Below, in pieces: positions 1-8,851 of a stretch of 64,000 nt of DNA. The notes under the pieces are model-generated. The model did no database searches, was not told the DNA's origin, and saw only the letters and a list, made by a program, of their open reading frames with translations. The DNA is from QKTW01 sp052161885 (GTDB lineage: Bacteria; Bacteroidota; Bacteroidia; Chitinophagales; Chitinophagaceae). The stretch is taken from the NCBI GenBank assembly GCA_052161885.1, contig CP197396.1, positions 5,146,001 through 5,210,000 of the forward strand, in the 5' to 3' direction. How positions within the stretch are numbered: the stretch's first letter is position 1; every line of letters begins with the position of its first letter. The translations under genes were made by a program, and so were the position numbers.

Positions 1-1
1 G

Positions 2-196
2 GAAGATGATGTGATCGACATCATTGGCCTTACATCTTTCGCTCCCGGCCAGCCTGTAACTATGGTATTGCACCATAAAGACGGCAGCAAAGATGGCGTG
101 CAACTGAACCATACGTACAACGAACAGCAGATCGAATGGTTTAAAGCCGGCGGTGCGCTGAACGTGATCCGTGCGGAAGCAGCAGCCAAAGCATAA
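2..196 (+). CDS. Aconitate hydratase, C-terminal end (partial)
   Basis: This is the last 64 codons of a gene that begins before the window; the open frame runs in from base 2 to a TAA at 194-196. The tail (DIIGL, then FAPGQP, then HTYNEQQIEWFKAGGALN) matches the end of the swivel domain of aconitases from Bacteroidetes. Aconitase isomerises citrate to isocitrate in the TCA cycle using a 4Fe-4S cluster; the cluster-binding part lies outside the window. A strong terminator follows within 25 bases. Two other TCA enzymes, malate:quinone oxidoreductase and fumarase, occur later in the window but are not in an operon with it. Confidence 0.85.
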   Translation, partial: EDDVIDIIGLTSFAPGQPVTMVLHHKDGSKDGVQLNHTYNEQQIEWFKAGGALNVIRAEAAAKA

Positions 197-217
197 GAAC
201 AGATTTTCTAAAGATAG

Positions 218-250
218 AAGGGCTGACCAACTGGTCAGCCCTTTGTTTTT
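218..250 (+). terminator. Rho-independent terminator after aconitase
   Basis: A 12-bp perfect stem (arms 218-229 and 232-243, core GGCTGACCA) is followed by the T-rich run TTTGTTTTT. It sits 22 bases after the aconitase stop codon. Confidence 0.85.
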
Positions 251-270
251 ATCCCGTCAGTAGTAAGTTT

Positions 271-1572
271 TCACCTGCCCCATTTTACATTCAAACCCAA
301 TGTATCGTAAGGGACAGTTCCGTGTTTCACGTTATAAATAGTATCCAGGGCATTCGTTCTTTCCCGGGCGGTCATTTGTTTTAATGCATCATATATAGAA
401 AGCCCCGGCTTTACACCTTTTAATTTCGAGAACATGTATGGTTGCTGCCACACAACGGGGTTGACGGTCGAATAGTAAGTAATAAAGTCGGTAGGAGATT
501 TACTTTGGGGATCAGCGAACACCAATTTGAAACCCGGATTATTTCCGGATCTTGGGGAAATGCCCGGGCAGGATATTGCAACCTGTGTAAATGCAGCTGC
601 TGCAGAATCGGCATACAGCAGCCGGAACTCATCCATATGTGTATGGCCATAAAAGATGCCGGCTATCGTTTGCCTGTATTGAGCTGTCATATGGAGAAAT
701 GCATTCTGCCAGCCGTATTTATCCTGGGTATCGCCCCACATCATCGTAGGATTTGCCGGGTTGTTCCGGCTCATATAGGCATCTGCACCCGGAGGTATAT
801 GCATGGCCAGGTATACTTTGTCGCCGGCCGCTGCGGCATCTGCCAGTTGCTGTTGCAGCCAGGCCATCTGTTTTGTGCCCGCTGCCTGCTGATCGGTACA
901 GTTGCCTGCCACTACACAATTGTTACAAAGCTGGCTGCTCCACAATACCGAGTTGAGACTGATCATACGCAGGCCTTTCATGACCCTGGCTGCATAGTAG
1001 CCTGCTGCAAGATTGGTGCCGGAAATCATATAGGCTCCTTTTTTGGCAACAGGCGTTTTTGCAACATTAAATGCCTGGTAAGGATACGGGAAATAACCTG
1101 GAACAAGCGAAAAAGGAGTTTCGCCATGCTCATCTGAGAAGAAACAGTAATTACCACCCAGCGCATCATTATTACCCGGCAGGTAGAACAGCGGGATACT
1201 TCTTATTGCAGCCATTCTGTGCAGGTCGGTGAGTAAAGAATCTATATTCATGTTTCGCTGGTCGGGGTGATAATTTCCTCCATGTTCCGGCATGTCGCCG
1301 GTGTACAAAATGAAAGCAGGCGGATTGGAACTTTTCAGAACAGAATCTATTTTGATTTTGAAGGCGTTCCACAAATCCGTTCCGGCATCCTGTCCATATA
1401 CAGATCTTGTACTGTCTGTGGCCAGGTGTACATCTGAAAGGAACAGGAAATAGAATTTGTTTTTGCCCGCTGTATTTGTGTGTGCTGTTTTCGATGAGCT
1501 ACAGCCGGAAAACAGGAAGCATGCAGTTGCCATAACAGCACTGCAGACCAGGTGAATCATTTTGTTTTGCAT
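271..1572 (-). CDS. Calcineurin-like metallophosphoesterase, lipoprotein
   Basis: A 433-aa exported phosphoesterase. The open frame extends to 1653, but the ATG at 1572 is preferred because it gives a clean lipoprotein signal: a hydrophobic stretch ending in LFSGC, with the lipidated Cys at about residue 24. The metal-ligand signatures of the calcineurin-like fold appear in order: SDVH (Asp47, His49), TGD, GNND, AMH and GHTH. The layout, with CxxC-like cysteines (CNNC) between GNND and the last His motifs, resembles the acid-sphingomyelinase-like branch. The substrate cannot be read from the sequence. It is expected to act on the periplasmic face of a membrane. It stands alone, convergent with aconitase. 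Confidence 0.75.
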   Translation of the reverse strand: MQNKMIHLVCSAVMATACFLFSGCSSSKTAHTNTAGKNKFYFLFLSDVHLATDSTRSVYGQDAGTDLWNAFKIKIDSVLKSSNPPAFILYTGDMPEHGGNYHPDQRNMNIDSLLTDLHRMAAIRSIPLFYLPGNNDALGGNYCFFSDEHGETPFSLVPGYFPYPYQAFNVAKTPVAKKGAYMISGTNLAAGYYAARVMKGLRMISLNSVLWSSQLCNNCVVAGNCTDQQAAGTKQMAWLQQQLADAAAAGDKVYLAMHIPPGADAYMSRNNPANPTMMWGDTQDKYGWQNAFLHMTAQYRQTIAGIFYGHTHMDEFRLLYADSAAAAFTQVAISCPGISPRSGNNPGFKLVFADPQSKSPTDFITYYSTVNPVVWQQPYMFSKLKGVKPGLSIYDALKQMTARERTNALDTIYNVKHGTVPYDTLGLNVKWGR

Positions 1573-1869
1573 GGTGATTATTTTTTCGTTCAGAAAGCAG
1601 CGTCTCCTATTATAAATCCAGGTAAATAGCAACGCCGTTTTCAGCCACGGCAAATTACCAAATATTAGACAGCAATTAAGCAGACAGTATTTTATTATCG
1701 TTTATGTTCTTCATTGCTTTACCAGCTATTCCGGTAAAAAACTTTGGTGTTTTGTTTTACAGGTAAGATTAAAAAAACGTAGCAGTTGCAGCGTTTTATT
1801 AATTGCCGTTATTACCAGTATACAATAGAATAATTTATTATTTTGTACGCTTACTAATTTTAAGATGTG

Positions 1870-2535
1870 ATGAAAAAGAAACTGCCCCTTATCCTTGCTG
1901 CCTTTTGTGCAGGAGTAGTATTTACAAGTCCCGTATCGGCACAGGAAAAAAATACAGCAGCATACCAGAGTGCTGAAAATATAACCATAGGATCGAAAGT
2001 ACTGAAGCAGAAAGGTGAGAGTGAGTATGCCTATAACAATGAACCGTACTTCTATGAAAAAGTATGGGAAGTACCTAACACGGTCAAAGCGGAGATATTT
2101 AATCGGGCAAAACGCTGGATCAGTCACCCTGTGCAGGCTTCTGTCCGGGATCTTGATATGGATGAAACAGACAACAATTCTATTATTGCTGTTGTGACGC
2201 TGGAGCTGAAAGATATCTATGGTATCAAAGATCAGAAGGTAAAATTCAAAATGGCATTTGCCTTTAAAGACAATAAGCTGCGTCTGCAGGTATCAGATTT
2301 TCTTTATACTGCTTATTACGATTACGGTGTAAGCTCCAGCAGCGGATATCTTGGCAATACACATTATACCGATGTGAAAAACAATTCCGGAGAATATAAA
2401 ATGCAGTTCAACAACCTGCGCCCGATAACAAAGAAGACCATGAAGGCCATCTATGAAGATTTTGACGCTGCTTACCTGGTACTCATACGTTCCATGAAAA
2501 AAGCGGTGATCAGTAATGGAGACAACAATTGGTAA
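1870..2535 (+). CDS. DUF4468 domain protein, secreted
   Basis: A 221-aa protein with a signal peptide (KKKLPLILAAFCAGVVF, then SAQ near residue 24). The body carries the pattern of DUF4468, a TBP-like-fold domain common in Bacteroidetes: FYEKVWEVP, then an FNRAKRWI helix, then alternating beta strands. No function is established for the family. The frame is open from a GTG at 1867, but the adjacent ATG at 1870 is the better start. It is monocistronic, with its own terminator 27 bases downstream. Confidence 0.65.
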   Translation: MKKKLPLILAAFCAGVVFTSPVSAQEKNTAAYQSAENITIGSKVLKQKGESEYAYNNEPYFYEKVWEVPNTVKAEIFNRAKRWISHPVQASVRDLDMDETDNNSIIAVVTLELKDIYGIKDQKVKFKMAFAFKDNKLRLQVSDFLYTAYYDYGVSSSSGYLGNTHYTDVKNNSGEYKMQFNNLRPITKKTMKAIYEDFDAAYLVLIRSMKKAVISNGDNNW

Positions 2536-2561
2536 AATCAGCTGAAATAATACGAGCACAG

Positions 2562-2589
2562 AAAGCAGGCGATCCGCCTGCTTTTTTTA
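2562..2589 (+). terminator. Rho-independent terminator
   Basis: Stem AGCAGGCG (2564-2571) pairs with CGCCTGCT (2575-2582) around a 3-base loop and is followed by a T-run. It closes the DUF4468 gene. Confidence 0.85.
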
Positions 2590-2824
2590 TGTACGTATCA
2601 ATGGCCGTTGCCCGATTAGAGGGAATATGTGCGCAAACGTTACCGGGAACGATTGCGCAAATTGTTTATTATAAAAGCATTTATATCAAAAGAAAAAAAT
2701 CTACAATTGCCGTAAGATGAGCAGTGAGTAAATGCTTACTTATTTTATGAAAATAAAGAAACTAAGTGTTGATCTGGCTGCCATTATCCAAACCCTCATT
2801 TTTCAAATAAAAAATCAATTAAAG

Positions 2825-5824
2825 ATGAAAGCCGGTTTTACAAAACTCTTTTTTCTCGCAGGTTTTCTTTTTCCCCTGCTTGGCAAAAGCCAGGTGCTGC
2901 TGCAGGAGTGGCCGATGACACTAAGTAATGCAGACAGTGCAGCAGTGAGGGCTACAGGGGTGCAGGCCAGTACGCCGACACTGAATAACCTGTATGTTTC
3001 CAATGGTACAACTAATACAAATATCCCGGCATACTCGCCGACCTACGGACAGTCGTTTGGCGCATCATCTGCCGGAGACGGTATCTGGGGCTCATCCTCG
3101 GGTGGTCCAGGTGGCAACCTCAACAGGAACTTTTATGAGCAATTTACAATAACCGGTGCCTCCGGGTATTCGGTACGGGTAGATTCTGTAATACTGTATG
3201 CATCCTTCTACAATACATCCAGCAGCACCAAGATGGGTGTGGTGTATTCTCTCACCGGCTTCGCTTCTGATTCTGCAGATGTCTCGGGAGGGATCGGACC
3301 TTCCGGAACACTGGCTGGCTCTGCAAACGGTGCTTTTGCAACACCAATTGCGCTTACCAATGAAACATCCGGTACGCTTGCACAATATCACCTGTACCTG
3401 GGCACAGGTTCAGGTGTAACGATACCTGCGGGACAGACGCTCACTATCCGCGTTTACATGTGTTGCAGCAGCAGCAGTGCCGGTCGCTATGGCAAGATCA
3501 GGGATGTACAGGTAAAAGGCGCTGTTACCAGTACAGCAGCTACTCCGGCGATTACTGCTACAGGTACGCCGCTCAGCGCGTTCTCACAAACAATAGGCGC
3601 AGCATCTGCACAACAGGCATTTGTAGCTTCCGGCGCAAACCTCACCGCAAATGTTACGATAACTATTCCTTCGCCTTATGAGGTATCCGCAGATTCCGGC
3701 GTTACCTGGCACAACAGTACATCACCGATAACACTTACGCAAAGCAGCGGAAATGTAGCTGCCATTTCACTTAAAGTGCGCCTTAATGCCACAGCAGCCG
3801 GCACTTACAGCGATACTATACGTCTTGCCAGTACAGGAGCAACAACTGTGAAAATACCTGTAACAGGTACTGCAGTTGCTGCACCGGCAATTACGGTAAC
3901 AGGTACACCGCTCAGTGCATTTTCACAAACGGTAGGTACGGGATCTGCGCAACAGGCATTTGTTGCATCGGGAGCTAACCTTACCGCAAACATTACGGTA
4001 ACCATTCCTTCGCCTTATGAAGTTTCTGCCGATTCGGGCGTAACCTGGCACAACAGCACATCGCCGATTACATTGACTCAGAGCAGCGGAAATGTAGCCG
4101 CTATTTCGCTTAAAGTAAGACTGAATGCTTCTGCAGCTGGTACCTATACAGATACCGTACGCCTGGCCAGCACGGGTGCTGCAACCATCAAAGTTGCGGT
4201 AACAGGTACAACAGTGCTTGCACCTGGTATTACAGTAACCGGTACGCCGCTCAGTGCATTTTCACAGACAATAGGCACTGCTTCCGCTCAGCAGGCAATG
4301 GTTGCTTCCGGTTCCAACCTCACTGCAAATGTTACTATAACTATTCCTTCGCCATATGAAGTATCGGCGGATTCTGGTGCTACCTGGCATAACAGTACTT
4401 CACCGATTACATTGACTCAGAGCAGCGGAAACGTTGCCGCTATTTCACTGAAAGTGCGTCTTAATGCCACAACAGCCGGCACTTACAGTGATACTATACG
4501 TCTTGCCAGTACCGGCGCAACAACTGTGAAAGTTCCTGTAACAGGTACTGCCATTGCTGCACCAGCTATTACCGTAACCGGTACACCACTTGGCGCTTTC
4601 TCTCAAACGATAGGCACGGCATCTGCTCAGCATGCATTTGTTGCTTCAGGATCAAATCTGACAGCAAATATTACGGTGACCATTCCTGCTCCATACGAAG
4701 TATCCGCAGATTCCGGAGTTACCTGGCACAACAGTACATCTCCGATAACACTTACGCAAAGTAGCGGAAATGTAGCTGCTATTTCACTTAAAGTGCGCCT
4801 CAATGCCACAACAGCCGGCACTTACAGCGATACTATACGTCTTGCCGGTACAGGAGCAACAACTGTGAAAATACCTGTAACAGGTACTGCAGTTGCTGCA
4901 CCGGCAATTACGGTAACAGGTACACCGCTCAGTGCATTTTCACAGACCATAGGCACACCATCCGTCCAGCAGGCGTTCGTAGCTTCCGGTGCTAACCTTA
5001 CTGCAAATGTTACGATAACTATTCCTGCTCCATACGAAGTATCGGCTGATTCCGGCGTTACCTGGCACAACAGTACATCGCCGATTACATTGACTCAGAG
5101 CAGCGGAAATGTAGCCGCTATTTCACTTAAAGTGCGCCTCAATGCTACTACAGCCGGTACATACAGCGATACTATACGTCTTGCAAGTACTGGCGCCGCC
5201 ACAGTGAAAATACCTGTAACAGGCACTGCGGTTGCTGCACCGGCAATAACAACTACCGGTACATTGAGTACGTTTTCACAGACTGTGGGTACTCCTTCGG
5301 CAGCGCAGAGTTTTGTTTTATCCGGAACTGCTCTCACAGCAGGCGTAACAGTTACATCTCCACCCTCATTTGAGATTTCTACAGACGGGGGTACAACCTG
5401 GACCGGAACTGCAACACTTACGCCCGTTTCAGGAGCTGTTAATGTAACTGTAGAAGTTCGTCTTAATGCATCTGCCGCAGGAAACTATTCAGACAGCATT
5501 ACCATCACAAGTACAGGAGCTGATACGGTAAAGCTGGGTGTTTCCGGAACTACAGTTACGACAGGTGTTGTACAGGTAAATGGTGGGGGAGTTCTTTCGG
5601 TGTATCCTAATCCTGCAACTGTCAATATAATCATCAAGCATACAGAAGTACCAGGTGCCTCAATAAGTGTTTTCGATGCAACCGGCCGCGCAATGGTATG
5701 TCCTTATACTGTGTTAAACACTGGCAGTATGGTCGCCACAGTTGCCGCATTGCCAACCGGTGTGTATACATTGGTACTGACCGGTGAAGGACAGCAGTAT
5801 ACAACAAGATTTATAAAACAATAA
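2825..5824 (+). CDS. Large repetitive T9SS cargo protein
   Basis: A 999-aa secreted protein. The frame is open from 2732, but the ATG at 2825 starts a typical signal peptide (KLFFLAGFLFPLLGKSQ). Residues about 22-240 form a unique N-terminal beta-rich region. Residues about 241-805 are five almost identical 113-aa repeats, each beginning PAITVTGTP or close to it and containing PYEVSADSG, WHNST and KVRLNA. A sixth, clearly diverged copy (about 806-910) follows. The last ~75 residues (VYPNPA, VFDATGR-like, LPTGVYTL, FIKQ end) are a type-A T9SS C-terminal sorting domain, so the protein should cross the outer membrane by the gliding-linked type IX system and be anchored or released. The repeats look like Ig-like beta-sandwiches, suggesting a stalk or adhesin; no catalytic motif is visible. 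Confidence 0.8.
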   Translation: MKAGFTKLFFLAGFLFPLLGKSQVLLQEWPMTLSNADSAAVRATGVQASTPTLNNLYVSNGTTNTNIPAYSPTYGQSFGASSAGDGIWGSSSGGPGGNLNRNFYEQFTITGASGYSVRVDSVILYASFYNTSSSTKMGVVYSLTGFASDSADVSGGIGPSGTLAGSANGAFATPIALTNETSGTLAQYHLYLGTGSGVTIPAGQTLTIRVYMCCSSSSAGRYGKIRDVQVKGAVTSTAATPAITATGTPLSAFSQTIGAASAQQAFVASGANLTANVTITIPSPYEVSADSGVTWHNSTSPITLTQSSGNVAAISLKVRLNATAAGTYSDTIRLASTGATTVKIPVTGTAVAAPAITVTGTPLSAFSQTVGTGSAQQAFVASGANLTANITVTIPSPYEVSADSGVTWHNSTSPITLTQSSGNVAAISLKVRLNASAAGTYTDTVRLASTGAATIKVAVTGTTVLAPGITVTGTPLSAFSQTIGTASAQQAMVASGSNLTANVTITIPSPYEVSADSGATWHNSTSPITLTQSSGNVAAISLKVRLNATTAGTYSDTIRLASTGATTVKVPVTGTAIAAPAITVTGTPLGAFSQTIGTASAQHAFVASGSNLTANITVTIPAPYEVSADSGVTWHNSTSPITLTQSSGNVAAISLKVRLNATTAGTYSDTIRLAGTGATTVKIPVTGTAVAAPAITVTGTPLSAFSQTIGTPSVQQAFVASGANLTANVTITIPAPYEVSADSGVTWHNSTSPITLTQSSGNVAAISLKVRLNATTAGTYSDTIRLASTGAATVKIPVTGTAVAAPAITTTGTLSTFSQTVGTPSAAQSFVLSGTALTAGVTVTSPPSFEISTDGGTTWTGTATLTPVSGAVNVTVEVRLNASAAGNYSDSITITSTGADTVKLGVSGTTVTTGVVQVNGGGVLSVYPNPATVNIIIKHTEVPGASISVFDATGRAMVCPYTVLNTGSMVATVAALPTGVYTLVLTGEGQQYTTRFIKQ
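3545..5239 (+). repeat. Five 339-bp in-frame tandem repeats
   Basis: Copies begin at 3545, 3884, 4223, 4562 and 4901, exactly 339 bp (113 codons) apart, and a diverged copy starts at 5240. Protein identity among the five is very high while third positions differ in patches. The junctions 1/2 and 4/5 share about 100 almost identical bases, which suggests recent duplication or gene conversion. Confidence 0.95.
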
Positions 5825-5861
5825 TTAAACATACTGCTGCAGCAATGCAGCAGGGGGAAAC

Positions 5862-5894
5862 AGGAGGTGTCCTTTCGGGGGCACCTTTTCTATT
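5862..5894 (+). terminator. Probable terminator after the T9SS repeat protein
   Basis: GGTGTCC pairs with GGGCACC (one G-U pair) around a short loop and is followed by a short T-run. A separate 8-bp hairpin (5834-5841 with 5846-5853) lies just upstream. Confidence 0.5.
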
Positions 5895-5980
5895 TCAATT
5901 AGTAAGCGGGATTTGAAAAGATTTATTAAACTCCTTCAAGCTTCGTCTGGGAGCCGGGTGTTGATTATCCGGTTTTCTTT

Positions 5981-6598
5981 TTAAACAGTCTCATTAAAGT
6001 TTCCACGTTCTTCCATTTGTTTGTTCACTTCTTCCAGTTTTTCGATCAGCTGATTAATGGCAGATTGCTGTTTTTTAACCGTGCGTGGCCTGATATAAAA
6101 CCAGCCGAATGCAGTCCAGCCAAGCGTAAGGCCGTACGCGATCAGTCTGCCTGTCCACTGCATACGGGCCGTATATTCCAGCATATAAAGGCAAATGCCT
6201 GCAGACAAGAGCATGTAATAGGCACCCAGCATCGTACGCTGAATGAAAGACTGCTGTTCTTTAATAGCTTTTAGCTGTTGCAGGTATTCTTTGATGCTCA
6301 GCCAGGGATTTACCTTTTTCAGGGCCGGGATCATTTTATTAGCGGCAAACAGGTACATAACAATGGCAAAGACTACAAGTACAATACCCAGTTTTGTAGT
6401 GAGCCACTGTGGCTGGCAGCTATACCAGATGTATATGATGAAGGCGGCAGTAGCCAGCAGGCTTATATTGGCGCGGACAAGTGTATTTAATGTTTTCTTT
6501 TTAAAGCCATTTGCTTTATCCCGGAGTATGCTGATGTCCGGTATATCGTCTGCCGGCTGTTTATGCCACAGTGCTTTAAAATCTATATTACTGCTCAT
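5981..6598 (-). CDS. Membrane protein encoded with an ECF sigma factor
   Basis: A 205-aa protein with an N-terminal cytosolic segment (about 1-40) and four hydrophobic segments in two pairs (about 45-65, 70-90, 125-145, 150-170), ending in a charged helix (QLIEKLEEVNKQMEERG). The ATG at 6598 overlaps the end of the upstream sigma-factor gene by 11 bases, implying translational coupling; an upstream in-frame TTG at 6607 is less likely. The position directly after an ECF sigma gene suggests an anti-sigma role, but no zinc-binding or FecR-type anti-sigma motif is visible. The family is not recognised. Confidence 0.6.
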   Translation of the reverse strand: MSSNIDFKALWHKQPADDIPDISILRDKANGFKKKTLNTLVRANISLLATAAFIIYIWYSCQPQWLTTKLGIVLVVFAIVMYLFAANKMIPALKKVNPWLSIKEYLQQLKAIKEQQSFIQRTMLGAYYMLLSAGICLYMLEYTARMQWTGRLIAYGLTLGWTAFGWFYIRPRTVKKQQSAINQLIEKLEEVNKQMEERGNFNETV

Positions 6599-7058
6599 AA
6601 CGTTCAAATTTCCGGGTTAGCTTTTCTTTGATGCGGTGTATCCTCACCCGTACATTGGCTTCAGAAATACCTGTAATGACAGCAATCTCTGCCTGTTTTA
6701 TGTCTTCCAGTTCCAGTGATATGATGATGCGGTCGGTCTCCGGCAATTCAGAAATGCATTGATAGAGAAATTGCATTTTACCTTCCACAGAGGGTTGTTT
6801 TACATCTTCTATTTCGGCGGGTAATTGTGTTTTGACAGTACGGCCCTGTTTTTCCATTTGCCGCATGCATTGGTTGGAAGCGATACGGAATATCCAGGTG
6901 CCTATCGAAGACTCATTCCTGAATTTTGGCAGTTGCTGCCACACAACTATAAATGTTTCCTGTGCGATATCTTTTGCCCAGTCATGGTCATTTACATAAC
7001 CCATGCAAAGGCGGAAGATCTTCTCCCAGTAAGCTTTGTATATCTCTTCAAATACCAT
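6588..7058 (-). CDS. ECF RNA polymerase sigma factor (sigma-70 family)
   Basis: A 156-aa protein of normal ECF length. Region 2 covers about residues 1-70 (YWEKIFRLCMGYVNDHDWAKD then AQETFIVVW), with the conserved DWAKDIAQETF block. Region 4 covers about 95-150 (SELPETDRIIISLELEDIKQ, EIAVITGISEANVRVRIHR), a clear helix-turn-helix for the -35 element. It lies 9 bases after an alpha/beta hydrolase gene and overlaps the following membrane-protein gene, so the three probably form one transcript. The regulon is unknown. Confidence 0.9.
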   Translation of the reverse strand: MVFEEIYKAYWEKIFRLCMGYVNDHDWAKDIAQETFIVVWQQLPKFRNESSIGTWIFRIASNQCMRQMEKQGRTVKTQLPAEIEDVKQPSVEGKMQFLYQCISELPETDRIIISLELEDIKQAEIAVITGISEANVRVRIHRIKEKLTRKFERYEQ

Positions 7059-7067
7059 TTGCAGGTG

Positions 7068-7919
7068 TTAGTTTTTCAGAAACGCGGCCAGTTGTTTGTC
7101 GTACCAGTCCTTATCATCATACATGATGAAATGTAAGCCCTTTGTGGCATATTCCATATGTGCTGTTTTAAGGTTTTTGTACTGTCCGTTGATCACCTGC
7201 GAAATTCCTGCAAACGATGGTTCCAGCAGTATCAGCGCGGGGCAGGTAACAGTTGCAATCTTTGCCCGCAAATCTGTGTTGGAAAAATCGCAGTACATCT
7301 GTCCAAATGTAGTCCTGTCGCTCTGCACCGTCCAGTTTATAACGCGGTCCAGTTTTGTAGTGTCGGCCAGCATGCGGGGCATCGACATGCGCTGCATCAT
7401 CCGGAACTGATCGTCGTTCACGGCTTTCATCTGCGATACGATAGTGCTGCAATCATTATTTTCTTTTGATTTGAAACTGCTGTCTCTTACTGCAGCGAGG
7501 CAGGGTAGTGCATCTACAACTATAATTTTGCCCGGGAGCGTAGGATAGTCAGCTGCAAGTGCCAGCGCCATTGCCCCGCCCATACTATGACCTACGATCA
7601 CTGGCTTTTTTATGTTGTTTGCCATTATATAGTCGGCAACACCTTTTTCCCATTTTACAAAAGTAGGGTCGTTCTGTGGTGGCACCCCTGCAAAACCGGC
7701 CATAGTAAGGGTATAGCAGGTATAGTCTTTTTCGTATTGTGTCCTGGTATCATTCCATACATCACCGGAGCAGCCAAAGCCGGGTATAAAGATGATAGAT
7801 TGTTTCCCTTTGCCAGACACTTTAACATCGAAAGGATATTTGTTTTCTTCGGCAAATACATTCAGCACCAGCGCTGTAAAAGCTACTATCAGCAGGAATA
7901 TTCTTGTTTTCTTGTTCAT
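7068..7919 (-). CDS. Alpha/beta hydrolase, exported
   Basis: A 283-aa protein. The frame is open to 8111, but the ATG at 7919 gives a signal peptide (residues 1-23, ending VFAEE). An oxyanion-hole region FIPGFGCSGDVW (about 44-55) is followed by the nucleophile elbow GHSMGG (Ser112), and a His near residue 263 (GLHF) completes the likely triad, as in haloperoxidase/esterase-type hydrolases. The substrate is unknown. It is the first gene of an apparent operon with the ECF sigma factor and its membrane partner, so its product may be linked to envelope stress or to a signal sensed there; that is inference. Confidence 0.8.
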   Translation of the reverse strand: MNKKTRIFLLIVAFTALVLNVFAEENKYPFDVKVSGKGKQSIIFIPGFGCSGDVWNDTRTQYEKDYTCYTLTMAGFAGVPPQNDPTFVKWEKGVADYIMANNIKKPVIVGHSMGGAMALALAADYPTLPGKIIVVDALPCLAAVRDSSFKSKENNDCSTIVSQMKAVNDDQFRMMQRMSMPRMLADTTKLDRVINWTVQSDRTTFGQMYCDFSNTDLRAKIATVTCPALILLEPSFAGISQVINGQYKNLKTAHMEYATKGLHFIMYDDKDWYDKQLAAFLKN

Positions 7920-8017
7920 TGCTATCTGTTTGTTTTGCCTTTTAGAGACAGCAATGAAAGAAATGTTACAGTTTGGGAAAGAAATTTTTTTGAATGATGC
8001 TTTCAAAGGAAATAATT

Positions 8018-8428
8018 TCAGCGTATCACAATGGGGACACGCTCTGATTCTGAATGCAAATATCCAAACGATACAAAGTACTTCTGTCCGCGGACAGTTG
8101 GATAAAAGCATATTTCAAACGTAAGCTTTCCGCCCTGACTGGTGCCGTAAATTACATATTCATACTGATCGTCTGGCGGTATTATGTGTTCATCTGAAGA
8201 AACTGGTGCAAGAAGATATGATGTTCTTTTTGCTTGTAATTGGTCGCCATTTTCATCAAAAAACCTTAGGCCCAGAAGTGCTGCTTTATAGTTTCGATCT
8301 GAAAATTTCAATACCTGTGTATCAACACTCTGGTTGCAGAAAAATATATGGAACCAGACCTGTTCGCCCTGCTGTTTGATTTCAAGATTTATTTTCAGCC
8401 AGTGCTGAGATTCATCCATATTTACCAT
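8018..8428 (-). CDS. Hypothetical protein, cytosolic
   Basis: 136 aa, not recognised. The sequence is beta-rich with alternating hydrophobic residues (WLKINLEIK, QVWFHIFF, YEYVIYG, KLTFEICF), consistent with a small beta-sandwich. No signal peptide or catalytic motif is visible. It starts 3 bases after the stop of the 87-aa gene upstream, so the two are almost certainly co-transcribed. Confidence 0.55.
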   Translation of the reverse strand: MVNMDESQHWLKINLEIKQQGEQVWFHIFFCNQSVDTQVLKFSDRNYKAALLGLRFFDENGDQLQAKRTSYLLAPVSSDEHIIPPDDQYEYVIYGTSQGGKLTFEICFYPTVRGQKYFVSFGYLHSESERVPIVIR

Positions 8429-8431
8429 GAT

Positions 8432-8695
8432 CTAAAAAGTATCATCCTCATAATTCGCTTTTATCAGTACGCGGTTACCTTTATCGATGCCGGTTATTTT
8501 TTGCAGAATTGATTTTGGTGCATTTTCGGCAAATCGTACATAGTAATTGTAAACAGTGTCATTATCGCCTGTTTCTTTTTCTATTGTCCAGCTACAGGAC
8601 TGTAGGTCCTCAATAGTAATACCGAGTTGCTGTGCCAGCTGTTCATTTGTCCAGGTTGCCTGATCGTTGGGCGTTTGATTATTAAGATTGTCCAT
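8432..8695 (-). CDS. Small hypothetical protein
   Basis: 87 aa, not recognised. The N-terminal half is helical and includes TNEQLAQQLGITIEDLQ, which has helix-turn-helix-like spacing. The C-terminal half is beta-rich (VYNYYVRF, RVLIKANYE). The residues usual for DNA-binding repressors are not obvious, so this is only a resemblance. It is the first gene of a two-gene unit with the 136-aa gene downstream. Confidence 0.5.
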   Translation of the reverse strand: MDNLNNQTPNDQATWTNEQLAQQLGITIEDLQSCSWTIEKETGDNDTVYNYYVRFAENAPKSILQKITGIDKGNRVLIKANYEDDTF

Positions 8696-8794
8696 GGGGA
8701 TTTTTTTTATGAATTTAATGATCTGTGTCCAATTATATGTTGGCGGAAGGACGATTTTTCATTGATGAGGTAAAACATCCCGGTACTGATAATA

Positions 8795-8828
8795 TCAAAA
8801 GGGTTAATCCACTGATTAACCCTTCCCG
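8795..8828 (-). terminator. Terminator of the PadR/membrane-protein operon
   Basis: A perfect 11-bp stem (arms 8799-8809 and 8814-8824, core GGGTTAATC) lies just after the stop of the minus-strand gene ending at 8852. The trailing T-run on that strand is short. Confidence 0.6.
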
Positions 8829-8851
8829 GTATTTTACTTGTTATTCACCAC

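Noticed and set aside
442..1137. 231-aa plus-strand ORF inside the phosphoesterase gene
   Set aside because: Antisense to a gene with clear metal-binding motifs; the ORF product lacks any domain and has the Cys/His-rich look of a shadow frame.
5930..5985. Hairpin with AGCCGGGTG/ATCCGG arms before 5981
   Set aside because: Arms are imperfect and the distance from the plus-strand gene is over 100 bases, so I did not call it a terminator.
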